Origin: Asparagopsis taxiformis
Taxonomy: Eukaryota; Rhodophyta; Florideophyceae; Bonnemaisoniales; Bonnemaisoniaceae
Length of the DNA: 64,000 nucleotides
Direction of reading: 5' to 3'
Assembly (NCBI GenBank): GCA_030407315.1
Contig: JALQPE010002906.1
Span: 21,463 to 85,462, forward strand
Position numbers and translations under genes: made by a program. The notes under the pieces were generated by a model. It ran no database searches. It worked only from the letters and a program-made list of their open reading frames with translations, and had not been told where the DNA came from. Positions 10,373 through 22,741 of this stretch are shown piece by piece (the first letter of the stretch is position 1; each line of letters starts with the position of its first letter).

Positions 10373-13224
10373 CTCCCCCTCTGTGACAAGCTCGATGAAG
10401 CACCAGATGTAGGGAGGTTCTGAAGTCCGATGAGGTCTTTGAATTTGTGAAGGAGAAGACGGGGAAGAGGTTTTGTGAGCAAGTCGGCAGCCATTTCTGA
10501 TGTGGGGCAGTATTGCATGGTGTAGAGGTTTTTGTCCAGGCTATCGCGTACGAAGTGGTATTGAATGTCAATGTGCTTTGTTCTAGTTCCGGACACATCA
10601 TTTCGAGCCATATTGATAGATCCTTGGTTATCGACGTTGATGCAGATCGGCTCGTATTCTTCGCTTGCTGTGATTGAGCGGAAAATGTTGCTAAGCCAGA
10701 TTGATTCTTTTACAGCTGCACACAGAGCCATGTACTCCGCTTCGGAGGAGGAAAGAGCAACGCAACCTTGTTTGCGTGACTTCCAGCTGACGGCCCCTCC
10801 CGCCATTAGGAAAACGTAACCGCTGGTGGATTTTCGATTGATGGTGCAGCCACCCCAGTCGGAGTCACTGTACGCGACCGGCTGGAACGGTTTATCGGCT
10901 TGATAGAGCAAGCCCAGATTCCTTGTTCCATTCACATAGCGGAGTACGCGCTTAACTGCTGTCCACAGTCTTGTTGTCGGATGTTCCACATGTTGGGCAA
11001 GCCGTCCCACAGCGAAGGATATGTCGGGGCGAGTCCCAACCGATAGATACATGAGGCTACCAACAGCGCTTCGATATAGTGTAGAGTCTATAGGTTCCCC
11101 TTCGAGGTCTGCAGGGCTTATCTGCGATTCCATTGGGGTGACTACGGGACTCGAGTCAAGCATCCCGAAGCGTTCTAGCACCTTGTGGACATAACGACTC
11201 TGGCTTAGGTGCAGAGTTCCTCTTGACGAGCTGCGAACGATCTCGAGTCCAAGACAGACCTTGGCTTCTCCGCAGTCTTTCATTGAGAACCTTTTTATTG
11301 AACTCCCCTTTTAGCCAATCAAGTAGTCGGCGATTACTTGATGCCATGAGTAGGTCGTCAACGTAGAGGGTAATGATCACCATTGCTCCTCCTTCATACT
11401 TGACGTAAAGGCATGGATCATACGGAGAAGTCTCGAATTTGAGGATACCGATCACGAATTCGTCGATCTTTGCGTGCCACTGTCTCGGAGCTTGTTTTAG
11501 ACCGTAGAGTGCTCTTTGCAGTTTACACACATGGTTCGGGTATTGCGGATGAACGAACCCTTCTGGTTGTTCCATGAAGATATCCTGATCGAGATCACCG
11601 TATAGGAAGGCTGTCTTGACATCCATTTGGTCGCAATGGAGGGATTTGTGAGCAACAATAGCGAGGAACGTGCGGAGAGTGCATAGTTTTACAACCGGAG
11701 CGTATGTTTCTTCGTAGTCAACACCGTATTGTTGTTCAAAACCACGAGTGACAAGTCGTGCTTTGTACTTCACACCGTTCGTTCCGTCGTCGTTGACAAA
11801 ATCCTTGATTTTGAAAAGCCATTTGCAGGAGAGAAGATTGCGGGCTTCACTGCGAGGGACAAGAATCCAGGTCTGGTTGGTGTAGAGAGATTCCATTTCG
11901 GAGTCTATTGCTTTGAGCCAGAGCTTTCTATCCTCCCCCTCTGTCGCGGTAGTGAAGGTGAGGAGTTCCGGAGCAATGCTAACGAGTGCAGTCGGTTTCC
12001 ACCATTGAGTCGGGGGCTTTCGAGGTCTTGAAGACTTCCGAGGAGCAGATGGAATGGAGAGGTTGCTCGGGGAAGCCGGTATAGTAGGATGATCAGGACT
12101 GCTTGGAGAAGCAATGGGGCTCGATTCTCCCCCGGAGATGGTGGGAGACTGTGGAGGCATGGGCGACTCGTCATCCGATTTTTGCATGCGGGTTTGAGGA
12201 TCGTCCGGTACGTAGCTCAAGGTGTTGTCGTCATCAATATATGTAGAGTCTTCAACAGAGCGAGGTTGAGTGGTTTCATCCGATGCCGATTCGTCGAAGA
12301 CGACGTCCCTTGAGATTACCACGGTGTTCGTTTGGTCGTCCCACAGCTTGTACGCTTTCTGGGTTTTGGAGTAACCGATCATCATGGCAGGAGATGAGCG
12401 ACTGTTTAGAGATGTTAGGCGTATTTGTGGGACCTTGTACCAACACTGACTACCGAATACTTTTAGATGGGAGATATCAGGTTTACGACCCATCCATAAC
12501 TCGAACGGAGTTTTATCTGAGGGTATCCCACGGCTTGTGACACGATTTCGGACGTATGCTGCACAGTCAAGGGCTTCCGTCCAGAAGTCTGCAGGGACAG
12601 AATTGTGATGGAGCATGGCACGAATGAGGTCTTTTAGAGTCCGGTTCATCCGTTCCGATACACCGTTTTGCTGCGGGGTATAGGGAGCGGTAGTCTGGCG
12701 AGTGATTCCGTGAGTTATGAGGAACTCGCTAAACTCGTTTGAGAAATATTCACCGCCACCATCCGAGCGAAGTTGGCGGATTTTTCGTCCTGTGTGTGTC
12801 TCTGCAGTATTTCGAAAGTGCTGGAAAGAGCTGAAGCTGTCTGATTTATGTGCGATAGGATAGACGGAAAGCCAACGGGACTTGTCGTCGATAAAGGTAA
12901 CGAAGTAACGTGCTCCCCCTTTTGAAGATGTTTCCATAGGTCCGGCTACATCAGTGTGGACAAGGTCAAGTAAACCGGTTGCTCGAGTATCGGATGCATG
13001 GGGAATTGGTGCTCGAGCCATTTTACCGGCCAGGCAGCCTTTGCACGGTTGCTGGGTTGTCGTCCCACCGGCAATTTGGAGACCTTTAACGAGTGAGTGT
13101 TTTGCCATATGCGAGATTGCTGCATGGTGTACATGTCCAAGGCGACGATGCCAGAGTTCCAGGCTGGCCACACATGCTACCTCTACGTTATGTTCGTCAG
13201 GAGTAGTGTGTAGAGTATAGAGTC
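10357..13224 (-). pseudogene. Copia pol: integrase, reverse transcriptase, RNase H (one frameshift)
   Basis: In order on the minus strand there is a GAG-pre-integrase zinc-binding segment (LWHRRLGHVH, then CKGC), followed by an integrase core with Asp107, Asp170 and Glu206 (HTDVAG, RSDGGGEYF, SERMNR; numbering from 13270). A copia reverse transcriptase follows with YKARLVTRG, QMDVKTAFLYGDL, LYGLKQAPRQW and a YVDD active site. A single extra base near 11290 shifts the frame. RNase H continues to 10357 with YSDSDWGG, SSSEAEYMAL and HIDIQYHFVRD. The first 15 or so residues of the open frame (13270-13225) are really gypsy LTR, so the copia part starts at 13224. All catalytic residues are present, and only the frameshift and the gypsy insertion disable it. 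Confidence 0.9.
10373..10382 (-). other. Copia polypurine tract
   Basis: The minus strand reads AGAGGGGGAG immediately before the 3' LTR start. This is the expected position and composition of the plus-strand priming tract. It overlaps the last codons of pol. Confidence 0.75.
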
Positions 13225-13797
13225 TGTGGAACAACGTTAGTTCTAGATAGCTGGTACGAGCTACGGACACGCTGTCCTTACGAAACGAAACGAGCAGTCC
13301 ACCCGCTGGTGTTTGACTGTATTGTTAGAACGGTAGAAGGTAGAATGGTTAGCGAGTAGACACGAGCGTCACGACGCAACAATCCACGCGAGGATTACGT
13401 TAGCAAACGAGGTGGTACGTCACCGGAGGCGCTCTCAACCAAGCCCGGAGGCACTACACGCAATCAGCCTTACGTGCGGCGATGGGTAGGGAGTACGCAG
13501 CTCGACGGAGACGAAGCCTCGTTAGGCAGAATGTAAACGTAAAACGTAGAAGTCAGTCGTAGACTAGAGCCGTTGCTCGATCGTTGAATTGTCCCCCTTT
13601 CCCTCCCGGCACGATGCCAATACCTATATGGCCACGATGGCATCGCTTTACAGTGTAAACACTGTTCGTAACGTCCCCGAATGGGAAAGGACCTTGTGGG
13701 TCACACGTAGGGACCCGTTGGTCCGTTGGCCGTTGCCAGTACGTTCGTTGCACACGTGTGCCGGTTGCGCGCGCGCATGCGCCAGCAATGTTCGTGC
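13225..13797 (-). repeat. Gypsy 3' LTR, distal part
   Basis: It matches 40877-41450 almost base for base. The remaining 88 bp of this LTR are at 28450-28537, displaced by the CACTA insertion. Confidence 0.92.
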
Positions 13798-13820
13798 CAC
13801 TACGGTGTTGGGAATGAAAA

Positions 13821-14165
13821 AAGACAGTAAATTTACTGTCTGAGACAGTAAAAATTACTGTCTGGCCAAGACAGTGCGCGGAGACAGTAAAATTTACTGT
13901 CTGGAAATTTCAGAATACTGCTGCAGCAATAAACTGGCACGAAATCTGGACAGTACCAAAAACAGTAAAATTTACTGTCCAGAACAGTAAATTTTACTGT
14001 CCGGAAGTGTTGCCGCCAGACAGTATGTGCAGACAGTACATTTTACTGTCTGAGGCAGTGCATTGTATTGTATTACTGCACTGTCTGGGTAAATCTGTAG
14101 ACAGTAGTGTAGATAGCAAATTGTATTGTCTGCGGGTAGTACCGTGTATTGGTTCACAACACTGT
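13821..14165. repeat. Left subterminal repeats of the CACTA element
   Basis: About ten copies of GACAGTAAA and its complement form short palindromes such as GACAGTAAATTTACTGTC. They are probably transposase binding sites by analogy with the family. The same block recurs, slightly decayed, at 46814-47258. Confidence 0.8.
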
Positions 14166-15064
14166 CTCGTGGAGTGGACTTGAGAGGAAATATGGAGCAT
14201 AGTGTTGGTGTGAAGGTAAATATTGGAATGGTGTAATGGTGTGTGGTATACGAAGATAGTAATTGTGGTCGAGCTTTACAGATATTTGTAGGTAGCGAAG
14301 TTAGTACGAGGGAGGATAAATGAAAGAGGATAGCAGATCGACCGACCTAGAATGGGATTGAGGTTTCTAGTCTCAGTGAAGCCTATTCTGCCAATAGAGA
14401 ATAGAATCATGTTTATGTCAGTTGGGATAGGAGATGACACTATCGATTTTAGTGCGATGACAATTAGAATCGTGCTGAAGGGCCTGCAATCGCTGAGGAA
14501 TGTGACGTCATATTCCTCAATTTCCGAACGGAAGTTGGGAATAAATAGGAGTTCACGAATGGGAGCAGCGATGCACAAAATTGGTGCAGAAAGAGCTTTT
14601 CGAGCTAATCACTGAGGCTTCCGTGAAGGAACTGAAACAGATACGGAAGAGTGTTCCATAGTTGATTACTTTCTCAATTCGAGAGCTATTTGCGATCATA
14701 GTCGCGATGCGCCGAGTGAACCAAAGCGTAAACAGCTGTTATCTCCTCTGGTGCCGTCTCCATGTTGAATCCTGCGACTTGTACATGTGTGAGAGATGCT
14801 GACAATGTGAACATCGCCGGTATGCGAAACAGCCAATTGTCGAGCAGAACGTGTGTTGAGACAGCTGTTCGGAAATGGGTTTTTCTGGCGCACAGAAAGG
14901 CTGATTGCAAGTTTTGCCAAACGCCTCACACCACAAAACACACGCTTTCAACAATATATCCAACAAAAAATTTCATGGATCAAGCCGCCAACCACAATTC
15001 ATGACAACCAATCATCAGTTCACTCTCGCCAATGTGCAAGTAGCATTAATGCTAGTGTGGTCAA
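14166..15064. other. No gene seen
   Basis: Only short open frames without recognisable content. Confidence 0.4.
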
Positions 15065-15067
15065 TTG

Positions 15068-15720
15068 ACCACACTCGACCGTGGCAAACAAGTATCGCAA
15101 GCGGATCGTTATCTCATCGCCTTGCGTAGTTGGCAATCCGCACAGTCCATACGCACGCAATTGATTGACACCAATGCGACGCCACACGCGCTTCTGTTCG
15201 TCGCTACCACGCTGCATCGTCGCTTCCAAACCGATTGGTTGATGTTCACCGATGACGCACAGCGCATTGACGCCTTTTGAATCCCGCTTCTCGCGCTCGC
15301 GCTCCCCCTTCACCACCTCCGGGCTCTTTTTCTTCGCGCACGCGTGCCACTTTGCGATGGCAAATGTGTGATCGTCACTGCGCGACTCTAGGTGGCTCGA
15401 CCTCCGTCGCGTCTTCTCTGAGGAACACGTGCACATTTTTCACGTCATGTCGGCGGTCGTGCTCGAGTTTCGACACGCCGAGACACAGCTTTTGCACCGC
15501 TTTTGTGCACAAAATGTCCACGTTGTTCTGCAGACCTCCCTGTTTATGCTGGCCATTTTGCATGTCAATCTTCCCGCCTGTCTCAACCGTGCGGCGTTGC
15601 GTAATGCGCGTGCCGTTCTCACTTTTTTGCAAGCCTGGAAGGCCTATTCGAGCGACCCGGCAGTTCTTCCAACTGTCATTGCAATCCGTTTGTACATGCA
15701 TCTTTACTGGTCACACCATT
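15068..15720 (+). pseudogene. Importin-beta-like (transportin-3/importin-13 type) fragment
   Basis: The translation from about 15090 contains a segment with AWQ-like spacing (RSWQSAQSIRTQLID), then LLFVATTLHRRFQTDW and CVIVTARL. This resembles the N-terminal HEAT repeats of transportin-3/importin-13 nuclear import receptors (a repeat, a YFAAQT-like strand, then a helix of the VTQLALAIA type). A stop at 15278 and frame changes interrupt it. A further frame from about 15429 holds helical segments (LQTSLFMLAILHVNLP, ARAVLTFLQAW) compatible with the same family. It looks like host gene DNA captured by the CACTA element. The assignment rests on pattern memory over about 60 residues and could be wrong. 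Confidence 0.4.
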
Positions 15721-18329
15721 AATCTCACACGTGTTATTTCAACGATATGATTACGATGTCACTAGTTACGGAAAGATTGATACGTCTGCTCGCTTTCTCA
15801 CGAGTCAATTCACCCATTTCGGTCTCGTGCCTACTGCCGAAGAGGAGCCTAGCTTTATGGACAAACATTAGGACTGAAAAATGTATCTAATTCAAGTAAG
15901 CTTCCTAGAATTTCACAAGCTATGCTCGATACTAAGCGAGGGGATGGCGATGAGCTCTACACAGTCAACTACGATGACCCCCGATGTGGTTCACATTCGT
16001 CACAGTACCAGTCGGGGAGACTCCTACCTCTCAGATGGTGTCCCGGTGACTCCAAGACGCCACTGCTTTGTCCAATCCTGGTCCTAAGAAGATGACGGGT
16101 TACGCTATGTGTGACGTACATGAGTACCATGGAAACGTGAGTGGGAATGGTGATAGTGGGATTACTGGAGTGATGGGAGATGAGTCTGGGGAGAAATCAT
16201 ACAGTTTCTATACACCTGACGGGTATTGGTGGAATATAATTGAATGGAATGATGTGTGATGTCTGCACCACGTCGACCTCCTCTCTCGCCCCAACATCGC
16301 GCAGCACTCTCAATGCAACACAGTGTGCATCTTTGTTGGCGTTACATGTGCGCCTAGTTCTTGCATCGCTGCTTCCCTCACATCATCATCTAACCGTCTG
16401 TAACGCAACAACATGCCACCGCATGTCGCTCACAGTCACATATGTATTTCTTAATACGCTTGTTGAAACACGGAACGCTCTTATTCACCACAGCGGCAGC
16501 TCTACACAAACTAACACTGAAACCAAGATGGAGGCAATATATCGGTGGCATTTCATTACAAATGTACTTTTTCTTTCTGCTGCTGGTGTGGCCTTGTGTT
16601 TGAAACTTGCTTGCAGGTCCTTTCCAACAGCTTAGTGTCGTAACCATTGCAGATGCGTTGCTGCTAGAATCACCCGGAGAGCTTCAATCAAATGGTTGTT
16701 GTGGACTAGTTGCGCTCGTTGTGAATCAATCGCCAGTGCGTGCATCTGTATTTGTGCGTTCGTGTGCGCGCTTACTAGATGCGATGCAATGCAATGCTCA
16801 CGTACACTGTATACTACTGACTTTTACAAATATAGCTTTGTATGAGAAGCGTCGGTATGTATCCGACACCTTACCATTGCCTCACTCTGTAAAGCTTCTT
16901 TCCCAGTAGCAATTTGTATCGCATTGCACCATGACGCAGGGCAGACTGCGAGTGAAAGCAACGAGTAAACAAACTTTTCGCTCATCATTCACCACACGCT
17001 GTTGTCGTTGAAGTCATAACCATATCCACATCCCATTCTGGAAACTCTTGGAAGACAGACGAGCCCAGTCCACCACTGGTGCTTGTAGATGTAGCATTTT
17101 TAAGCTGTTCGTTTAGATAGTAAGGGATAGATGGTGTAGTGCGCAACACTAGAGAACAACGCTGTGCAGGACAACATGTTTGTTCGGCGTAAATCGTCAT
17201 ATGTTCCATTTGGACTATTTTGGCAGCTCACATGCATCAACCTGAATATTAAGACTCTGGACTGGCACACTCAAGTATCTGGATACGCTTGAGCAGTGGC
17301 AGGGGCGCAAGAGCCGGTCCAAGTTTTTGTACAAGGCACGTTGACACACTGCATTCACTTGATTGACACCCGAGTGCAACGACTGGCTCGCTGTCCAGGG
17401 ATGGGGGACTGCTGTGCAAGTGTTCAATACATCTCAAGATGCAGTTCAAGAATAAACATTTCAACGTTATCCGGCTCACGGTCTCAGTTGGTCAAGTCAT
17501 GGATCACAGGGTGTGGTGAAAAACCTCTTTGTTTACATTGTCTCAATAGCGAGGTCGACGATATTGCGACCTCGTTACTGGGACGGATTGGCATCACCGA
17601 GTGTGACAGACTGGAAGATGTGATTGGGCAGGAGCGAGGTGTGTGTGAAGGATAGTAAGAAACAGCGAGGTGGGTGTGTGGAAGGTGCGAATGGCGTCAA
17701 GTGATTGGCACAAGGGAGTTGAGCTCATCTGCGGACAGAGTATGGATGGCATCGTATGCCCGTTGGGACAGCCCGGGCGGAAGTGATCATGGGAAGCTCG
17801 TTTATGTATGTGTGCGGCAGTTGGGATTGGGCGCGACTGGACGGCGAATGTGGTCGAAGAATGGGCGCGGCGACTATGGTCATGCTAAGTGGACCAACGC
17901 GGTGCGAGTCGAACCAGTTGATATATGAGGGATGTCAAGGCAAGGGGGCATTTAGACGGGCGAAAGGGTGCGTGTGACGCGAGTGGAAGGCGGTGAGGGA
18001 ATGCATGCATGAATTGAGCGTGTGGGCGGACGAGGATTTGAGAAAACCTAATATGACAGTACATTGCGTGTGTGGTAGGCGCGTTGAAGTGTTACGGCGC
18101 ATAAATCATCGGCGCCGATGGCTACGTCACAAACGGTGTAATCACCGCTGTAATCGGCGCCAACAGCATGTTATGGCTGCAGACGCGACAGAATGTCGAC
18201 TTCATCCTTAGAATGAAGTACGCTAATTAGCCATTCTGCCCAGCACCAGGTACGAAACTTGGGACTGGGCACGTCATTAGAGCTCTAGGGTAGGTAACAG
18301 AATATAAACTTATGTGGGAGGACGGGTTT
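15721..18329. other. No gene recognised
   Basis: Open frames of up to about 130 codons exist (for example 16240-16635 and 17296-17655, plus strand), but none shows a motif I know. They may be further decayed captured DNA. Confidence 0.4.
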
Positions 18330-18520
18330 TCAGGACAAGCTGTCGGAACTGTAATTACTGTGTTTTCTTACAGCAAAGTCATCGTTAAGGCGGATTTGCT
18401 TTCTCAGGACAAGCTGTCAGAACTGTAAGTACTCTGTTTTCTTACAGCAAAGTCATCGTTAAGGCGGATTTGCTTTCTCAGGACAAGCTGTCGGAACTGC
18501 TATTCAGTTTTCTTACAGCA
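18330..18520 (+). repeat. Tandem repeat of about 75 bp
   Basis: About 2.5 direct copies, each starting CAGGACAAGCTGTC and containing half of the foldback hairpin (TTACAGCAAAGTCATCG) followed by TTAAGGCGG. Confidence 0.8.
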
Positions 18521-18522
18521 AA

Positions 18523-18756
18523 GGCAGTTTACCCCGGTTGCTTACAGCAAAGTCATCGTAACGATGACTTTGCTGTAAGAAAACAAAACATTACAGCAAA
18601 GTCATCGTTAAGATGACTTTGCTGTAAGAAAACAAAACATTACAGCAAAGTCATCGTTAAGATGACTTTGCTGTAAGAAAACAAAACATTACAGCAAAGT
18701 CATCGTAACGATGACTTTGCTGTAAGAAACCATGGTAAACCAACTTCTCTGTAAGC
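18523..18756. repeat. Foldback cluster A (four hairpins)
   Basis: Four hairpins of the form CTTACAGCAAAGTCATCG-(3 nt)-CGATGACTTTGCTGTAAG repeat every 49-50 bp (18541-18726). They are enclosed by weak inverted flanks containing GGCAGTTTACC and GGTAAACC. Confidence 0.85.
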
Positions 18757-18839
18757 ATATGAGAGGGACTGATGTTTCTCACTCGGGAAGAAGAAGGAGA
18801 CGATTTCAGACCTCGCGAAAAAGGCTGCAAAGTGGTCTG

Positions 18840-19640
18840 AAACGGTTGGGGTGGTTCTAGGGAGCACTAAAACTTGTTTTAATTGCACTCAAGCTTTCTC
18901 GCTTGCGTGGAAGGGTTGGTATAATTCATCGATTTTTGGTCATCAGATTCTCACAACTGGAGATGTGATGGTCAAAATGGAACTTTGTCCGAATGATGTG
19001 CAAGTGGTCTGTAAGGGTTGGAGTGGGTCTAGGGAGTACGGAAAAGTGTTCTATGAGTTCGTAAAGCTGCTGGCTTGCGCATTAGGGCTGACAGAATGCA
19101 TCGAGTTTTGGTCACCAGATTCCCACAACTGAAGATGTGATGGCCAAAATTGAACTTTGTCGGAACGAAGTGCAAGTGGTCTGTAAGGGTTGGAGTGGGT
19201 CTGGGGAGTACTGTAATGGGTTTTATTTGCCCTGAAAGCTGGTGGCTTGCGAGGTACAGCTTCCGGAGTTCACTAATTTTTGGTCACCAGATTCTCACAA
19301 CTGGAGATGTGATGGCCAAAATTGAACTTTGTCGGAACGAAGTGTAAGTGATCCGTAAGGGCTGGAGTGGCTCTAGGGAGTACGGAAAAGTGTTTTATGT
19401 GTCCGTAAAGCTGTTGAATTGCGTGGTAGGGATTCCAGAATGCATCGACTTTTGGTCACCAGACTCCCACAACTGGAGATGTGATAGCCAAAATTGAACT
19501 TTGCAAGAACGAAGTGCAAGTGTTCTGGATGCCTTCAAGTGGCCTGGAAGCGTACTCTGGACAAGTTTTCGGACCTTGAAGAGGCTCAACTGCACAATGC
19601 TGATATTGAAATGAAACATTCATATAGTCCATTTTTAACT
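18840..19640 (+). repeat. Satellite-like tandem array, about 172-bp period
   Basis: The anchor motif (AATTGAACTTTGTCGGAACG and variants) recurs at 18978, 19148, 19319 and 19493, giving periods of 170-174 bp and about 4.5 copies. Each unit also has a TGGTCACCAGATTC block. No coding function is evident. Confidence 0.85.
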
Positions 19641-20395
19641 AGAACTGCTGGAATGGATTGCGTAGCCTATAGAGGAGCAATGTAGTTATATAATAGAGCT
19701 AGAAGCATGCCTCAACAACCTATCTCTCATGCCTCTAGTTCTCCTTCATCATTCCAGTCTTCCTTCCTGTGACGCACCGCGCCTCTGGTGTCACTTCACA
19801 CGCCCCTCCTGTGCATTAAATACCTGTCTACCACTTCCGTATTCTACTCATACCACCACCTTCATTTTACCCCATGCCTACCATCCTATCCTTTACCTTC
19901 TGTCCTTCAGTCCTAGGCTAACCTACTTCATAACCATCGATGTAAGGTGAATATCTAGATTCCTACCTACTTGAGAGTATAGTTTATTATAACGGAAAAC
20001 GGACGGTTTTGTATAGTCAATGTGCTACACAGCACCAGGAGTAGATTTTGCGCACCGATAATCTATGCTTGATATTGGAGAGACCGGCTTCTTGTAGCCT
20101 CGGAAAATGTGCAGGTAGTACCTTTCCAGAGGTCCTGGAGGTGTTCACACCAACTCTAGTCCATTTTAACGAGTTTGAATTTCGACCGCCAGAATCTCTG
20201 TCGTGAGAAAATGGTGGTCGAAATTTACCGTGCTGCTCTCCCAATACTGAACTTTTTAGGTAGTTCAGCCCGGGTGAACAAGACACAGATTGCTCTTCAA
20301 AGCCGCCCGAAGCCGTCGAAACCATCCTTCCACAATGTTCCCGACTTCAAAATTCCTATCTCACCCTTCCCAAAGTGAGAGAGGGACCAAGGTAC
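19641..20395. other. Segment flanking foldback B; member of a three-copy direct repeat
   Basis: A block starting near 19957 and ending at the foldback is paralogous to 21028-21450 and 22350-22742. All three share a GGCACCA..GTAGA(T)..TCTATG core. No gene is seen. Confidence 0.6.
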
Positions 20396-20788
20396 CAGAC
20401 GCTTACAGCTGAGGCAGTTTACCAGGGATGCTTACAGCAAAGTCATCGTTACGATGACTTTGCTGTAAGAAAAGAAAACATTACAGTGGGCGAAGGATTT
20501 TACCGGGTGAAAAAATCACCAAGAATTTTTTTACCGGGTAAAAAATCGTGGCTACTGTAATGAAACGTTTTCTTACAGCAAAGTCATCGTAACGATGACT
20601 TTGCTGTAAGAAAAGGAAACATTACAGTAGGCGAAGAATTTTTACCGGGTAAAAAATCACCAAGAATTTTTTTACCGGGTAAAAAAACGTGCCTGCTGTA
20701 ATGTTTTCTTTTCTTACAGCAAAGTCATCGTAACGATGACTTTGCTGTCAGCACCCGCGGTAAACTGCCTCAGCTGTAAGCGGTCTGG
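20396..20788. repeat. Foldback cluster B (three hairpins)
   Basis: The outer inverted arms (CCAGAC-GCTTACAGCTGAGGCAG and its complement, ending GTCTGG) enclose three 36-39-nt hairpins. Between them lie smaller inverted motifs TTACCGGGTAAAAAA and TGGC/GCCA. The whole block would fold into a multi-branched structure. Confidence 0.85.
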
Positions 20789-21449
20789 CTTCACCCTCTC
20801 TCTCATGTCTCTTGTCTTCCTCATCCCAGCCTATCCCAACCTCCCTTCTATGTCGACTCCGGTGTCACTCCAGCCGACCCTTCAGTGAGTGCAATCCTTC
20901 TCTACCACCGCCATAATCTACTCATACTATCCCCTTCATGTTGCTGCATACCTACCCTCCCATCCTTCCTGATTTTCCTACAATCCTAGGCTAGCCTACT
21001 TACCAACTATGTTGGTATTGAAGGCAGCTAGATTCCTAGTAACTCAAATCTATAGTCTGCTAAAAAGGGCGATTTGGTGTGGTCACTGTGCCACACGGCA
21101 CCAGGAATAGAATCTGGCCACGGATACTCTATGCTTGATCTCAGAGAGAACAGCTGCGCCAATGCTCCGAAAATGTGCTGTCAGTACCTTTCCAGACGTC
21201 CTGGAGGTGCTCATGCCAGCTCTAGTTCATTTTAGGGAGGTTGAGTTTCGACAATCAGAATTTCACTCTTGAGGAAATTGTGTTTGAAATTTTGTGCACT
21301 CCTCCCGCCGTACCAGGCAGGGCACCCAGCCCAGACTGGGTTAGCACGACGCAGAGTGCTCCCCAACACCGCTAACAGCCGTCCAAACCATCCCTCTGCC
21401 ATGTTTTACGGCTTCACAATTCCTTGCTCACCCTTCCCAAGGTGAGGGA
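20789..21449. other. Inter-foldback segment, no gene
   Basis: Second copy of the paralogous flank described at 19641-20395. There is no coding signal. Confidence 0.5.
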
Positions 21450-21690
21450 GGGACCAAGCTCCCAGCCGCTTACAGCTGAGGCAGTTTACCAGGGATGCTT
21501 ACAGCAAAGTCATCGTTACGATGACTTTGCTGTAAGAAAACGTTTTCATTACAGTGGCCAGGAATTTTTTACCCGGTAAAAAATCATGGCTACTGTAATG
21601 AATTGTTTTCTTACAGCAAAGTCATCGTAACGATGACTTTGCTGTAAACATCCCTGGTAAACTGCTCCGTCTGTAAGCCGTTGGTCTCAA
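21450..21690. repeat. Foldback cluster C (two hairpins)
   Basis: Inverted outer arms (CTTACAGCTGAGGCAGTTTA and a diverged complement near 21655-21684) enclose two hairpins at 21499-21537 and about 21610-21647. Confidence 0.82.
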
Positions 21691-21909
21691 CCCTCGATCT
21701 CATGTCTGTTGTCCTCCTTCATCATCTCCACATCCCTTCCTGCTAAGCATCACTTCTCTAGTGTCACTCTACCAGTCCTTTTCGTGCATGAAATACTTTT
21801 CTACCACTGCCATAGTCTACACATACTATTGCCTCTATACTTCTGCATGCCTACGCTTCCATCTTTCTCTCCCGTGCTAGGCTTAGAGAATATCCTACTT
21901 CCTGAATCA

Positions 21910-21979
21910 TTGTACAGTGAGGCAGTAAAAATCACTGTCTCACCGTACTGTCTGAGGCCCTCTTTTCAACACCGTAGTG
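21910..21979. repeat. Second CACTA right end embedded in the element
   Basis: Some 70 bp match the true right end at 28378-28447, including the terminal TTCAACACCGTAGTG. No matching left end is seen nearby, so it is a truncated or recombined relic. It sits against the 172-bp repeat family. Confidence 0.75.
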
Positions 21980-22330
21980 TATAAGGGCTGGAGTGGCTCT
22001 GGGGATTACAGAAAGGTGTTTTATCTGTCCGTAAAGCTTCTGGCTTGCGCATTAGGGCTGGCAGAATGCATCGATTTTTGGTCATCAGATTCTCACAACT
22101 GCAGATATGATGAATTTCGGCCATGGCCAAAATTCAACTTTGTCGGAACGACGTAGATTTGGACTGGATGCCTCCAAGTGCATGCACTTGAAAGTGCACT
22201 TAGTCCAAAAAATTGTCCAGAGTACGCTCCCAGGCGATGGCCTGGAAGTGTACTCTGGACAAGTTTTTGGACCTGGAAGAGGTTGAATTGCACAATGCTT
22301 GTGTTGAAATGAAACATTTATATGGCCCAT
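21980..22330 (+). repeat. 172-bp repeat family, second location
   Basis: About two diverged units (GTAAAGCTTCTGGCTTGCGC, AATTCAACTTTGTCGGAACG). They include a short inverted stretch CAAGTGCATGCACTTG and a direct copy of the segment at 19535-19620. Confidence 0.75.
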
Positions 22331-22741
22331 TCTTTACTTGGACAGCTGAAATCCTATCTACTCGAGAGTAAAGTATATAAAAACTGGAAACAGACGGTTT
22401 TGTATTGTCAATGTGCCACAAGGCACCAAGAGTAGATTTTGCCCTCCGATAATCTATGGTTGATTTCAGAGAGGATAACCGCGTGCAGTCACAGGACATG
22501 TGTTACCAGATCCTTCCCAGAGGTCCTGGAGGTGTTCACACCAACTCCAGCCCACTTTAACGAGTTTGAATTTCGAAAGTCAGAATCTCTGTCGTGAGAA
22601 AATTGAACCATTTCCGACCACGTGGTAGAAATTTCGTACACTCCTCCAACCATACTAGACACAACACCCAGCTCAAACCGGGTGTAAACAACAAATGTGT
22701 TACCTAATGCCGCCTACAGCCGTCCATACCATTCCTATACC

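Noticed and set aside
13225..13270. An N-terminal extension of copia pol
   Set aside because: These bases are the gypsy LTR. The reading frame there is fortuitous.
18541..18726. Regular hairpin repeats that might suggest a CRISPR array
   Set aside because: Units are self-complementary and separated by near-identical short linkers, not unique spacers, and the context is eukaryotic transposon DNA. The same applies to the 43-bp array at 47283-47845.
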